From assembly GCF_026967925.1 (NCBI RefSeq), contig NZ_JAPVBI010000001.1, positions 868,001 to 932,000 of the forward strand: a stretch of DNA of 64,000 nt, given 5' to 3'. The position numbers were made by a program, and so were the translations under genes. How positions within the stretch are numbered: the stretch's first letter is position 1; each line of letters begins with the position of its first letter. The notes beneath the pieces are model-generated. The model made no database searches. It was given only the letters and a program-made list of their open reading frames with translations, and had not been told where the DNA came from. Source of the DNA: Modestobacter sp. VKM Ac-2985 (GTDB lineage: Bacteria; Actinomycetota; Actinomycetes; Mycobacteriales; Geodermatophilaceae). Shown here in pieces: positions 53,208 through 60,934 of the stretch.

Positions 53208-54319
53208 CAGAACGCGTACCTGACCCGCAGCCACGGGGCGTGCTGCCGGATCAGCTCCTGCAGCCGCAGCACCCCGGCCCGCTTCACGTCGTTGCGGTAG
53301 CGGACGTTGACCTGGCCGTTCTGGCTGACCTTGGGCTGCTGGAGCTCCGGGCGCCAGAGCAGCTCCTCGGCCTGCGGGTGCCAGCCGAGGTTGACCTCGT
53401 GCAGGCCCTCGTTGTGGGTCAGCATGATCACCTCCGCGGCGGCCTGGGCCTTCGTGGCGTCGGCGAGCTCGTCGTCCAGCTGTTGCAGCAGCGCCGTCCA
53501 GTCGGCCTCCCAGCCGTCCCGCAGCACGACGGGGGAGAGGTTGAGGTGCACCTCGTAGCCGGCCGCGACGAAGTCGTCGACCGCACCGATCCGCTCGTCG
53601 ACCCGGCTGGTGCGCAGGTCGAGCACCCGGGCGTCGGCGTCGGGCATGAGCGAGAAGCGGACGCGGGTACGGCCCTGCGGGTCCAGGTCGAGCAGCTGCC
53701 GGTTCACGTGCTTGGTGGCGAAGGAGGCCTTCGCGGTGGGCAGCGCGCGGAAGGTGGCGACCAGGTCGGCGACGTTGTCGCTGACCAGGGCGTCGACCGA
53801 GCAGTCGCTGTTCTCCCCGATGTCGTAGACCCAGCTCTCCGGGTCGCACTGGTCCGGCTCGGTCTTCACGCCCTGCCGGGCGACGTGCCGGCGCAGGTGG
53901 CCGGTGATCTGGTCGATGTTGGTGAAGACCGTGATCGGGTTGGCGTAGCCCTTCTGCCGCGGCACGTAGCAGTAGGCGCAGGCCATCGCGCAGCCGTTCG
54001 CCGTCGACGGCGCGATCCAGTTGGCCGACCGGCCGTTGGGCCGGCACGACAGCGACTTCTTGACCCCGAGCACCAGCGTCTCGGTCTTCACCCGCACCCA
54101 GCGGTCGACGTTGCCCTCGTTGCCGTGCAGCTCGGGGATCTGCCAGTGCGAGGGCACCTCCACCAGCTCGGCGCCGGGGAACCGGGCGAGCACCTGCCGC
54201 CCGCGGGGGGAGGCGGCGGCCGCGGGCTCGGCGTAGACGGTGCGCACCTGCAAGAGGCGGCTCCGCACCGGCTCCTCGGGCGGGATGACGTCGTCGAACA
54301 GGGTCAGCGCGTCCGTCAC
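53207..54319 (-). CDS. Spore photoproduct lyase family radical SAM protein
   Basis: A 370-residue protein. The radical SAM cluster motif is CAMACAYC (C110, C114, C117), followed by YVPRQKGYANPITVFTNIDQI and ESWVYDIGENSDCSVDALVSDN. It matches the spore-photoproduct-lyase family found in non-endospore-forming actinobacteria. Classical SplB repairs the thymine dimer of spore DNA; whether this branch repairs DNA is unproven. It is divergent from the DUF350 gene and coupled to the flavin monooxygenase, which hints at a shared oxidative or UV stress role. Confidence 0.9.
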   Translation of the reverse strand: MTDALTLFDDVIPPEEPVRSRLLQVRTVYAEPAAAASPRGRQVLARFPGAELVEVPSHWQIPELHGNEGNVDRWVRVKTETLVLGVKKSLSCRPNGRSANWIAPSTANGCAMACAYCYVPRQKGYANPITVFTNIDQITGHLRRHVARQGVKTEPDQCDPESWVYDIGENSDCSVDALVSDNVADLVATFRALPTAKASFATKHVNRQLLDLDPQGRTRVRFSLMPDADARVLDLRTSRVDERIGAVDDFVAAGYEVHLNLSPVVLRDGWEADWTALLQQLDDELADATKAQAAAEVIMLTHNEGLHEVNLGWHPQAEELLWRPELQQPKVSQNGQVNVRYRNDVKRAGVLRLQELIRQHAPWLRVRYAF

Positions 54320-54377
54320 GACCGGTGCAGCGTCGCCGGATCGACGGCTGTTCCACGAGGCGATGTGGTGGTGGCCC

Positions 54378-54383
54378 TAGGCT
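54378..54383 (+). promoter_or_regulatory. Candidate -10 box for the DUF350 gene
   Basis: TAGGCT lies 36 nt before the GTG at 54420, and GGAGG lies 7-11 nt before the start. No clear -35. The 100-bp region also has to hold the lyase promoter on the other strand. Confidence 0.35.
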
Positions 54384-54419
54384 CAGCGCTCCGCCGTCCC
54401 CCCATCTCGGAGGTCCTCT

Positions 54420-54839
54420 GTGCTGGCCAGCATCGGTTACGCCGTCGCCTACACCGGCGTCGGCATCATGCTGCTCGTGGTGGGCGCCCTCGCTCTCGAC
54501 CTGCTCACCCCCGGCCACCTGGCCAAGCACATCTACGAGGAGCGCTCGGTCAACGCCGGCATCGCGCTGGCCGCCGGCCTCCTCGGCCAGGGCGCGATCG
54601 CGTTCACCACCATCTGGACCAACGCGACCAGCGGGTTCGGGCGGGCGCTGCTCTACACCGTGGTGTTCGGGCTGCTCGGCGTGCTGCTCCAGGCGCTGGT
54701 CTTCCTGTTGCTGGACCTGCTCACCCCCGGGCGGCTGGGCCAGCACCTCACCGAGGTGGCCTTCCACCCCGCCAGCCTGATCTCCGCCGGCGCGACGCTG
54801 GCGGTCTCGGCGATCATCGTCGCCTCCATCTGGCCCTGA
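54420..54839 (+). CDS. DUF350 family membrane protein
   Basis: A 139-residue protein with four hydrophobic helices arranged as a duplicated pair, each with DLLTPG (ALDLLTPGHLAKHI and LLDLLTPGRLGQHL). DUF350 (YjfL-like) proteins are uncharacterised membrane proteins. The last 187 nt are overlapped on the opposite strand by the DMT transporter frame. Confidence 0.88.
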   Translation: MLASIGYAVAYTGVGIMLLVVGALALDLLTPGHLAKHIYEERSVNAGIALAAGLLGQGAIAFTTIWTNATSGFGRALLYTVVFGLLGVLLQALVFLLLDLLTPGRLGQHLTEVAFHPASLISAGATLAVSAIIVASIWP

Positions 54840-55729
54840 CGGACCCCCGGACGGGTCCGTCGGGTCGTGGTCGCCAGCAGCACCCCGGCGACCACGAGGG
54901 CGCCGCAGCCGAGCTCCACCGCTGACGTGCTGTCGCCCAGCACCAGCCACGAGGTGCCGATGCCGACCACCGGCACCAGCATCGAGAAGGGGGCGACGGT
55001 GCTCGACGGGTGCCGGGCCATCAGCGCCGTCCAGAGCCCGGACCCGAGCAGGGTGGCCACCACGACGGTGTAGAGCAGCCCCGCCAGCGCCAGCAGCCCC
55101 TGCTGGCTGCCCAGCGTGGTGAACGAGCGGGCGATCGCCTCCGGGCCCTCGGCCACCAGGGAGACCCCGAGCATCGGCAGCGGGGGCACCACGCTGATCC
55201 AGAGGGTGAGCCTGAGCGGCTCGGAGGCTCGCGCCTGCCGGGCGCAGAGGTTGCCCAGCGCCCAGCCCAGCCCGCCGCACAGGGTGAGCAGCACGGGCAG
55301 CGCCAGCGCGGTGCCCCCGAGGTCGGCCCGGTAGAGGGCGATGCCGCCCAGCCCGGCGACCGCGATGCCGATGCCGGTGAGCTGGCGGGCGCTGAGCCGC
55401 TCGTGCAGCAGCAGCCCGGCCAGCAGCACGGTGAACGGGGCCGAGGACTGCAGCACCAGCGAGGCCAGCCCGGTCGGCATGCCGGTGTCCATCGCCAGGT
55501 AGAGGAAGAAGAACTGCAGGACGCCGAACCCGGTGCCGTAGCCGATCAGCCAGCGCAGCGGGACGTCGGGACGCGGCACGAACAACAGCGTCGGGACGGC
55601 GAGGAGGGCGAACCGCAGCGCCACGAGGGCGAAAGGAGGGAACTGCTGCAGCGACAGGTGGATGGCGGTGAAGTTCAGCCCCCAGAGCACGGCGACGAGG
55701 CAGGCGAGCAGACGGTCACGACGGGGCAC
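54653..55729 (-). CDS. EamA/DMT-family transporter with 3' overlap into DUF350
   Basis: About 358 residues. Ten helices in two EamA repeats run from RDRLLACLVAVLWGLNFTAIHLSL to LVVAGVLLATTTRRTRPG, the usual end of the family at about 295 residues. The frame then continues 60-odd residues (polar, Ser/Thr/Arg-rich) antisense through DUF350 before a stop. Either the original stop was lost or the annotated end is real but unimportant. GTG at 55729 is used. It is divergent from a LysR gene whose box lies between them, so LysR probably regulates it. Confidence 0.85.
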   Translation of the reverse strand: MPRRDRLLACLVAVLWGLNFTAIHLSLQQFPPFALVALRFALLAVPTLLFVPRPDVPLRWLIGYGTGFGVLQFFFLYLAMDTGMPTGLASLVLQSSAPFTVLLAGLLLHERLSARQLTGIGIAVAGLGGIALYRADLGGTALALPVLLTLCGGLGWALGNLCARQARASEPLRLTLWISVVPPLPMLGVSLVAEGPEAIARSFTTLGSQQGLLALAGLLYTVVVATLLGSGLWTALMARHPSSTVAPFSMLVPVVGIGTSWLVLGDSTSAVELGCGALVVAGVLLATTTRRTRPGVRQGQMEATMIAETASVAPAEIRLAGWKATSVRCWPSRPGVSRSSNRKTSAWSSTPSSPNTTV

Positions 55730-55754
55730 GGCATGAGCTTGCCGCCCAGCGCCG

Positions 55755-55769
55755 TTCAACTCCAGTGAA
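55755..55769. promoter_or_regulatory. LysR-type binding box
   Basis: TTCA-N7-TGAA (inner T-N11-A) lies in the 71-bp gap between the divergent DMT transporter and LysR genes, the classic place for an LTTR operator. GTTC/GAAC half-sites at 55754 and 55772 may extend it. Confidence 0.5.
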
Positions 55770-55800
55770 GAGAACTTGACCGTCCTTGCAGACTGGCTAC

Positions 55801-56715
55801 ATGGACCTGCGCACCCTCGAGACGTTGCGCGCCGTCCGCAGCCAGGGTGGGGTCACCGCGGCCGCCGCCGTGCTGCACCTGACGCCGTCGGCGGTCTCCC
55901 AGCAACTGGCCGCGCTGACCGCGGAGATGGGCGTGCCGCTCACCGAGCGGGTGGGGCGCGGGCTGCGGCTGACCCCGGCGGGGGCGGCGCTGGCCGATGC
56001 CGCCGTCGACGTCGCCGTCGCCGTGGAGCGGGCCCGCGCGGCCTGCCAGGGCCATCGGGACTCACCCGTCGGCACGGTGCGCGTCTCGGCGTTCCAGAGC
56101 GCGGCGCAGCTGGTCTTCCCCCGGCTGCTCGACACGGTGGCCGGGTGGGACGGTGTGACGCTGGAGTGCGCCGACGAGGACGTCGCGCTCGCCGACTTCC
56201 CCGACCTCACCGATCGCTTCGACGTGGTGGTCGCCCACCGGCCGGACGGCGCTGCGGACTGGCCCGCCGGCGTGCGCGTGGTGCCGCTGTTCCGGGAACC
56301 GCTGGACGTCGCGGTGAGCCCGGGGCACCGGCTCGCCGGCCGGGCGGAGGTCAGCCCGGAGGAGCTGGCGGACGAGGCGTGGATCACCGTGCGGGAGGGC
56401 TTCCCCGTCGCGCCCGTGCTGGCCGCGGTGGCGGCGCGGTCCGGGGCCGCGCCGCGCATCGCCCACCGCATCAACGACTTCACGGTCGCCACGGCGATGG
56501 TCGCGGCCGGGCACGGGATCTCGCTGCTGCCCCGGCACACCACACCTGCCTTCGCCGGGGTGCGGTTGCTGCGGTTGACCGGGGTGCCGGCCGGGCGTCG
56601 GGTGGAGGCGCTGCTGCGCCCGGACCGGGCGGAGCGGCGGGTGGTGGCCCGGGTGGTCGGTGCGCTGACGGCGCTGGCTGCGGAGATCGACCACCGGGCC
56701 GGCCGAGCGGTCTGA
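55801..56715 (+). CDS. LysR-family transcriptional regulator
   Basis: A 304-residue LTTR. The N-terminal winged helix MDLRTLETLRAVRSQGGVTAAAAVLHLTPSAVSQQLAALTAEMG is followed by an effector domain with GTVRVSAFQSAAQLVFPRLL and ISLLPRHTTPAFAGVRLL, close to the LysR group that regulates EamA exporters. ATG at 55801 was chosen over an in-frame start 15 nt earlier because family members begin MDLRTL. Effector unknown. Confidence 0.92.
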   Translation: MDLRTLETLRAVRSQGGVTAAAAVLHLTPSAVSQQLAALTAEMGVPLTERVGRGLRLTPAGAALADAAVDVAVAVERARAACQGHRDSPVGTVRVSAFQSAAQLVFPRLLDTVAGWDGVTLECADEDVALADFPDLTDRFDVVVAHRPDGAADWPAGVRVVPLFREPLDVAVSPGHRLAGRAEVSPEELADEAWITVREGFPVAPVLAAVAARSGAAPRIAHRINDFTVATAMVAAGHGISLLPRHTTPAFAGVRLLRLTGVPAGRRVEALLRPDRAERRVVARVVGALTALAAEIDHRAGRAV

Positions 56716-56769
56716 CCGATCCGGGTGAGGTCCTGCCGGTACCGGGACCAGGCACGTGTGGCCAGCAGC

Positions 56770-56775
56770 TAGGTT
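56770..56775 (+). promoter_or_regulatory. Candidate -10 box for the GGDEF gene
   Basis: TAGGTT in the 155-bp gap, 95 nt before the ATG; no clear -35. Confidence 0.25.
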
Positions 56776-56870
56776 GCCCACAACGGAACCGGCCGGTCTC
56801 GCACTGTCCTCGCCCACCCGGCCGGCTCCCGAGACCCTCGTACCAGATCCCCGGAAGGCGGCACGAACGG

Positions 56871-57833
56871 ATGCGCGGCGGACCTGAGGTGGCGAGCGCT
56901 CGCGTCACGGGTCCGGTCATCGGGGCGCTGTACGTGGCCGGAGGGTGCGCGGTCCTCGCCATCGTCCTGCTGGGCGGGAGTGGCGACGACGGCATCTCAC
57001 CCGTGCTGGCGGCGATCGGTCCGCTCGCGCTGCTGGCCGGCGGCGCGGTGATCCGCTGGGGTCACCACCTGCCGCGGTCGGTGTTCCACCTGATGGTGCT
57101 GCTGGGCACCGCACTGATCAGCGCGGTCGTCTACGCGGCGCCCGACGAGACCTCGGCCGTGGCGTTGGCCGGCATGTACCTGTTCATCGCCGTGGCGGCG
57201 TTCTTCCTCTTCCCGCTCCCGGTGGCATCGGCGTACCTGGGCACCGCGATCGCGGCGTGCACCGTCGTGCTGACCCTGTGCGGGGTGGCGGCCGGCCCGG
57301 TGGTCGCGCTGGCCGTGGTGACGGCCGCGATGGGCCTGGTGGTCGCCACCCTGGCCCATCGCGCCTCGGCGGCCAGCCTCGACGGGCTCACCGGCCTGGC
57401 CAACCGGCGCGGCTTCGACGACGCGCTCGAGGAGACCGTGCGGGTCGCCGTGCGGACCGGCACCGAACTGTCCGTGGCGCTGGTGGACATCGACCACTTC
57501 AAGTCCATCAACGACCAGCACGGGCACGCCGCAGGCGACGAGCTGCTCCGGACCGTCGCCGGCGAGTGGCTGCCGCGGGTGCCCCGCGGATCGGTGCTGG
57601 CCCGGCACGGCGGGGACGAGTTCGCCCTGCTGCTGCCCGCGCACACCGGCCCGGTTGCCCTGGCGGTGGTCGAGCAGCTGCGGGTCGCCTGTGCGGGGGT
57701 GCCGCTGTCGATCGGCGTCGCCCAGCACGAGCGGGGGGAGCCGACGTCCCAGTTCATGCGCCGCGCCGACAGCGCCCTGTACCGGGCGAAGGCGGCCGGG
57801 CGGGCCCGCAGCGTCCTGCACGAGGACGGCTGA
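56871..57833 (+). CDS. Membrane-bound diguanylate cyclase (GGDEF)
   Basis: A 320-residue protein with five to six N-terminal transmembrane helices (residues 12-165), then a GGDEF domain starting SLDGLTGLANRRGFDDAL with the catalytic RHGGDEFALLL near residue 247. The A-site is intact, so it should make c-di-GMP; no RxxD inhibition site is seen just upstream. ATG at 56871 has GGAAGG upstream; the open frame further 5' overlaps LysR and is not coding. Confidence 0.9.
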   Translation: MRGGPEVASARVTGPVIGALYVAGGCAVLAIVLLGGSGDDGISPVLAAIGPLALLAGGAVIRWGHHLPRSVFHLMVLLGTALISAVVYAAPDETSAVALAGMYLFIAVAAFFLFPLPVASAYLGTAIAACTVVLTLCGVAAGPVVALAVVTAAMGLVVATLAHRASAASLDGLTGLANRRGFDDALEETVRVAVRTGTELSVALVDIDHFKSINDQHGHAAGDELLRTVAGEWLPRVPRGSVLARHGGDEFALLLPAHTGPVALAVVEQLRVACAGVPLSIGVAQHERGEPTSQFMRRADSALYRAKAAGRARSVLHEDG

Positions 57834-57843
57834 GCGTTTCCGC

Positions 57844-59016
57844 TCAGCGGCGGGCGGCGAGCACCGACTCGTAGACCTCGACGGTCTGCTGGGCGATCGC
57901 CGGCCAGCCGAACTCGGCCAGGACCCGCTCCCGCCCGGCCGCGCCCATCGCGGCGGCGCGGTCGGGGTCGGCGAGCAGCTCGGCCATCCGTGCCGCCAGC
58001 CCGGCGGCGAACGCGGCCGGGTCCTCGGCGTCGTAGGGCACCAGCAGCCCGGTGCGGCCGTCGTCCACGACCTCCGGGATGCCGCCCACGGCGCTGGCCA
58101 CGACCGCGGTGCCGCAGGCCGCGGCCTCCAGGTTCACGATGCCCAGCGGCTCGTACACCGACGGGACGACGAAGACCGTCGCCCCGGTGATCAGCGGCAC
58201 CAGCTGCTCGCGGGGCAGCATCTGCTCGATCCAGACCACGCCGCTGCGGCGGGTCTGCAGCTCGGCCACGGCGTCGGCGACCTGCGCCCGCTCGGCCGGG
58301 GTGTCGGGTGCACCCGCGCAGAGGACCAGGCCGGCCTCGGGCGGCAGCTGCTCGGCCGCGGCCAGCAGGTGCACCAGCCCCTTCTGCCGGGTGATCCGGC
58401 CGACGAACAGCGCGTACGGCCGGTCGGGGTCGACCCCCACCGAGCGGACGACGTCGGGCGCGTCGATCGGCCGGTAGGCCTGGGCGTCGACCCCGTTGCC
58501 GACCACGACCACCTTCGCCGGGTCCAGGTCGGGGTAGACCTCGAGCACGTCGGCCCGCATGCCCCGGCTGACCGCGATCACCGCGTCGGCGGAGGCGTAG
58601 GCGGTCCGCTCCACCCAGGAGGAGAGCCGGTAGCCCCCGCCCAGCTGGTCGGCCTTCCACGGCCGGCGGGGCTCCAGGGAGTGCGCGGTCACCACGTGCG
58701 CCGAGCCGTGCACCAGCGAGGCCAGGTGCCCGGCGTGGTTGGCGTACCAGGTGTGCGAGTGGACCAGCTCCGCATCGGCCAGCGCGGCGGCGATCTCCAC
58801 GTCGATGCCGACGGCCTGCAGCGCACCGTTGGCGGCCTGCAGCCCCGACGGCACCCCGTGGCCGGTCGCGTCCGCACGCGGGCCACCGAAACAGTGGACG
58901 TCCAGCTCCGGCCCCTGCTCGAGGCCACGCAGGGCCGCGACGAGGTGCTCGACGTGCACCCCGGCCCCTCCGTAGACGTCCGGCGGCCATTCCCGGGTGA
59001 TCACTCCGACGCGCAC
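57844..59016 (-). CDS. glgA: Glycogen synthase-type glycosyltransferase (GT4)
   Basis: A 390-residue GT-B enzyme of the actinobacterial GlgA/GlgM type (Rv1212c-like). It opens MRVGVITREWPPDVYGGAGVHVEHLV, has AHSLEPRRPWKADQLGGGY and VGRITRQKGLVHLL, and carries the E-x7-E motif in VYEPLGIVNLEA. In mycobacteria this enzyme makes maltose-1-phosphate from ADP-glucose for alpha-glucan. GTG start. No other glycogen gene is adjacent. Confidence 0.9.
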   Translation of the reverse strand: MRVGVITREWPPDVYGGAGVHVEHLVAALRGLEQGPELDVHCFGGPRADATGHGVPSGLQAANGALQAVGIDVEIAAALADAELVHSHTWYANHAGHLASLVHGSAHVVTAHSLEPRRPWKADQLGGGYRLSSWVERTAYASADAVIAVSRGMRADVLEVYPDLDPAKVVVVGNGVDAQAYRPIDAPDVVRSVGVDPDRPYALFVGRITRQKGLVHLLAAAEQLPPEAGLVLCAGAPDTPAERAQVADAVAELQTRRSGVVWIEQMLPREQLVPLITGATVFVVPSVYEPLGIVNLEAAACGTAVVASAVGGIPEVVDDGRTGLLVPYDAEDPAAFAAGLAARMAELLADPDRAAAMGAAGRERVLAEFGWPAIAQQTVEVYESVLAARR

Positions 59017-59069
59017 GGACTCACCCTAGGTGGGCGCCGTCGTCACCGCGCGCGGTCGGGCCCCGGTCG

Positions 59070-60389
59070 TCAGACAGCCCGGCGGCCCAGTGCGCGGTAG
59101 GTCCAGCCGGCGGACTCCCAGCGGTCGCGGTCGAGCGCGTTGCGGCCGTCCAGCATCCGCTTCTGCCCGACGATCTTGCCGAAGGAGACCGGGTCCAGGT
59201 CGCGGTACTGCTGCCACTCGGTGAGCACCAGGACGGCGTCGGCGCGGTCGGCGGCCTCCTCGGGGGTGTCCACGGCGTCCAGCTGGGGCCAGCTGCGGCG
59301 GATGTTGTCCCCGGCCGCCGGGTCGGTGACCCGCACCGCCGCGCCCTGCAGCTGCAGCTGGGCGGCGACGTTGAGCGCCGGGGAGTCGCGGATGTCGTCG
59401 CTGTTGGGCTTGAACGCCGCGCCCAGCACCGCGACCCGCTTGCCGACCAGGGAGCCGTCGCAGACCTCGCGGGCCAGCTCCACCATCCGGATCCGGCGGC
59501 GCATGTTGATGTTGTCCACCTCGCGCAGGAACGTCAGCGCCTGATCGGCACCCAGTTCCCCGGCACGGGCCATGAACGCCCGGATGTCCTTGGGCAGGCA
59601 CCCGCCTCCGAAGCCGAGGCCGGCGTTGAGGAACTTGCGGCCGATCCGGTCGTCGTGCCCGATCGCATCGGCCAGCTGCTTGACGTCGGCGCCGGTGGCC
59701 TCGCACAGCTCGGCCATCGCGTTGATGAAGGAGATCTTCGTGGCCAGGAACGAGTTCGCCGCGGTCTTCACCATCTCCGCGGTCGCGTAGTCGGTGACCA
59801 CCTGCGGGGTGCCGGCGGCCACGATCGAGGCGTAGACCTCGTCCAGCATCGCCCGGGCGGTCTCGCCGTCGGGGCCGGCGGGCAGGCCGTAGACCAGCCG
59901 GTCCGGGTGCAGGGTGTCCTGGACGGCGAAGCCCTCGCGGAGGAACTCCGGGTTCCAGGCCAGCATCGCCCCCGGCACCTTGCCCGCGTACATGTCGGCG
60001 AGCCGGCCGGCCGTGCCCACGGGGACGGTGGACTTGCCCACCACGAGCTGGCCGGGCTCGAGCACCTCCAGCAGCGACTCCGCCGCGGCGTCCACGTAGC
60101 GCAGATCGGCGGCGTACTCCCCGCGCTTCTGCGGGGTGCCCACGCAGACGAAGTGGACACCGGCGTCGCCGGCCTCGGTCATGTCCGTGCTGAACCGCAG
60201 CCGCCCCGAGGCCAGGGAGGTGCCGAGCAGCTCCTCGAAACCGGGCTCGTAGAACGGCGCCTCGGCCCGCTGCAGCGCGTCGATCTTCGGCTGGTCGACG
60301 TCGATGCCGACGACGTCGTGCCCCAACTCGGCCATCGAGGCCGCGTGCACCGCGCCGAGGTAGCCGCAACCGATGACCGAGATCTTCAT
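59070..60389 (-). CDS. UDP-glucose 6-dehydrogenase
   Basis: A 439-residue enzyme. The NAD motif is VIGCGYLGAVHA at the N-terminus, catalytic Cys is in GFGGGCLPKDIRAF (about residue 264), and GVNYDGRN-like sugar contacts appear as VFGLPKREEEL-type variants. It oxidises UDP-glucose to UDP-glucuronate, a precursor of acidic exopolysaccharide. It is divergent from the acyltransferase/cellulose-synthase-like operon, which may use its product. Confidence 0.93.
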   Translation of the reverse strand: MKISVIGCGYLGAVHAASMAELGHDVVGIDVDQPKIDALQRAEAPFYEPGFEELLGTSLASGRLRFSTDMTEAGDAGVHFVCVGTPQKRGEYAADLRYVDAAAESLLEVLEPGQLVVGKSTVPVGTAGRLADMYAGKVPGAMLAWNPEFLREGFAVQDTLHPDRLVYGLPAGPDGETARAMLDEVYASIVAAGTPQVVTDYATAEMVKTAANSFLATKISFINAMAELCEATGADVKQLADAIGHDDRIGRKFLNAGLGFGGGCLPKDIRAFMARAGELGADQALTFLREVDNINMRRRIRMVELAREVCDGSLVGKRVAVLGAAFKPNSDDIRDSPALNVAAQLQLQGAAVRVTDPAAGDNIRRSWPQLDAVDTPEEAADRADAVLVLTEWQQYRDLDPVSFGKIVGQKRMLDGRNALDRDRWESAGWTYRALGRRAV

Positions 60390-60934
60390 GGGAGCTCAAT
60401 TCTGTGGGAAGACGGCAGTGCGCCGGAATGGGCGCCACTGCTGTGGAGGGAGTCGTCGAGAATGGTCGGCACGCAGGCGACCAATGGGGACTCGGAAATG
60501 GGCGGGCCAGTCGAGCGACACTGCCGTCGAGGCGTCCCGGACGAGCGTAAGGGGCCCCGTCGGCGTGTCGTCAAGTCGAGGAGTCGATACAGCGAGTGAT
60601 GTCGGTCTCTCGCTCTGCGTAGTCGGACTGATGCGCTACGTTGTGACGAGAAGTTCCCCCAAACGCAACGTCGCAGGGTGGACGAGGCACCATACGTGCA
60701 GGTCATGATGGTGCAGACGCCTCGAGGACGAGGCGGGCTGACGCGCTACGCCTCCTCGAAGGACGCTCCGGGAGGCGTGCTCGGGTGGGTGACCCCGGAA
60801 CGCTCGGTGATCATCTCCGACCCGGTGGTCACAGGTCTGGCGACCTCATCGCAACGTGGGCGGAATCGCCTACTGCACCACAAAGAATCCTTCGACTCGG
60901 GCACTCGCGTGCCCGGATGGGACATTGATCAACC
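60390..60934. other. 545-bp noncoding region before the exopolysaccharide operon
   Basis: No convincing gene; a 106-codon minus-strand frame has no family features. GC is lower than in the neighbours. Seen are a direct repeat CTGA(T/C)GCGCTACG at 60628-60640 and 60738-60750, an inverted repeat ACGTTG (60638-60643)/CAACGT (60666-60671), a perfect 7-bp hairpin at 60718-60735, and a possible -10 TACGTT (60637-60642). This is probably the control region of the two divergent transcription units. Confidence 0.5.

Noticed and set aside
60386-60706. A 106-codon minus-strand frame in the region upstream of the UDP-glucose dehydrogenase
   Set aside because: No Shine-Dalgarno, no recognisable domain and composition unlike the real genes; more likely noncoding control DNA.
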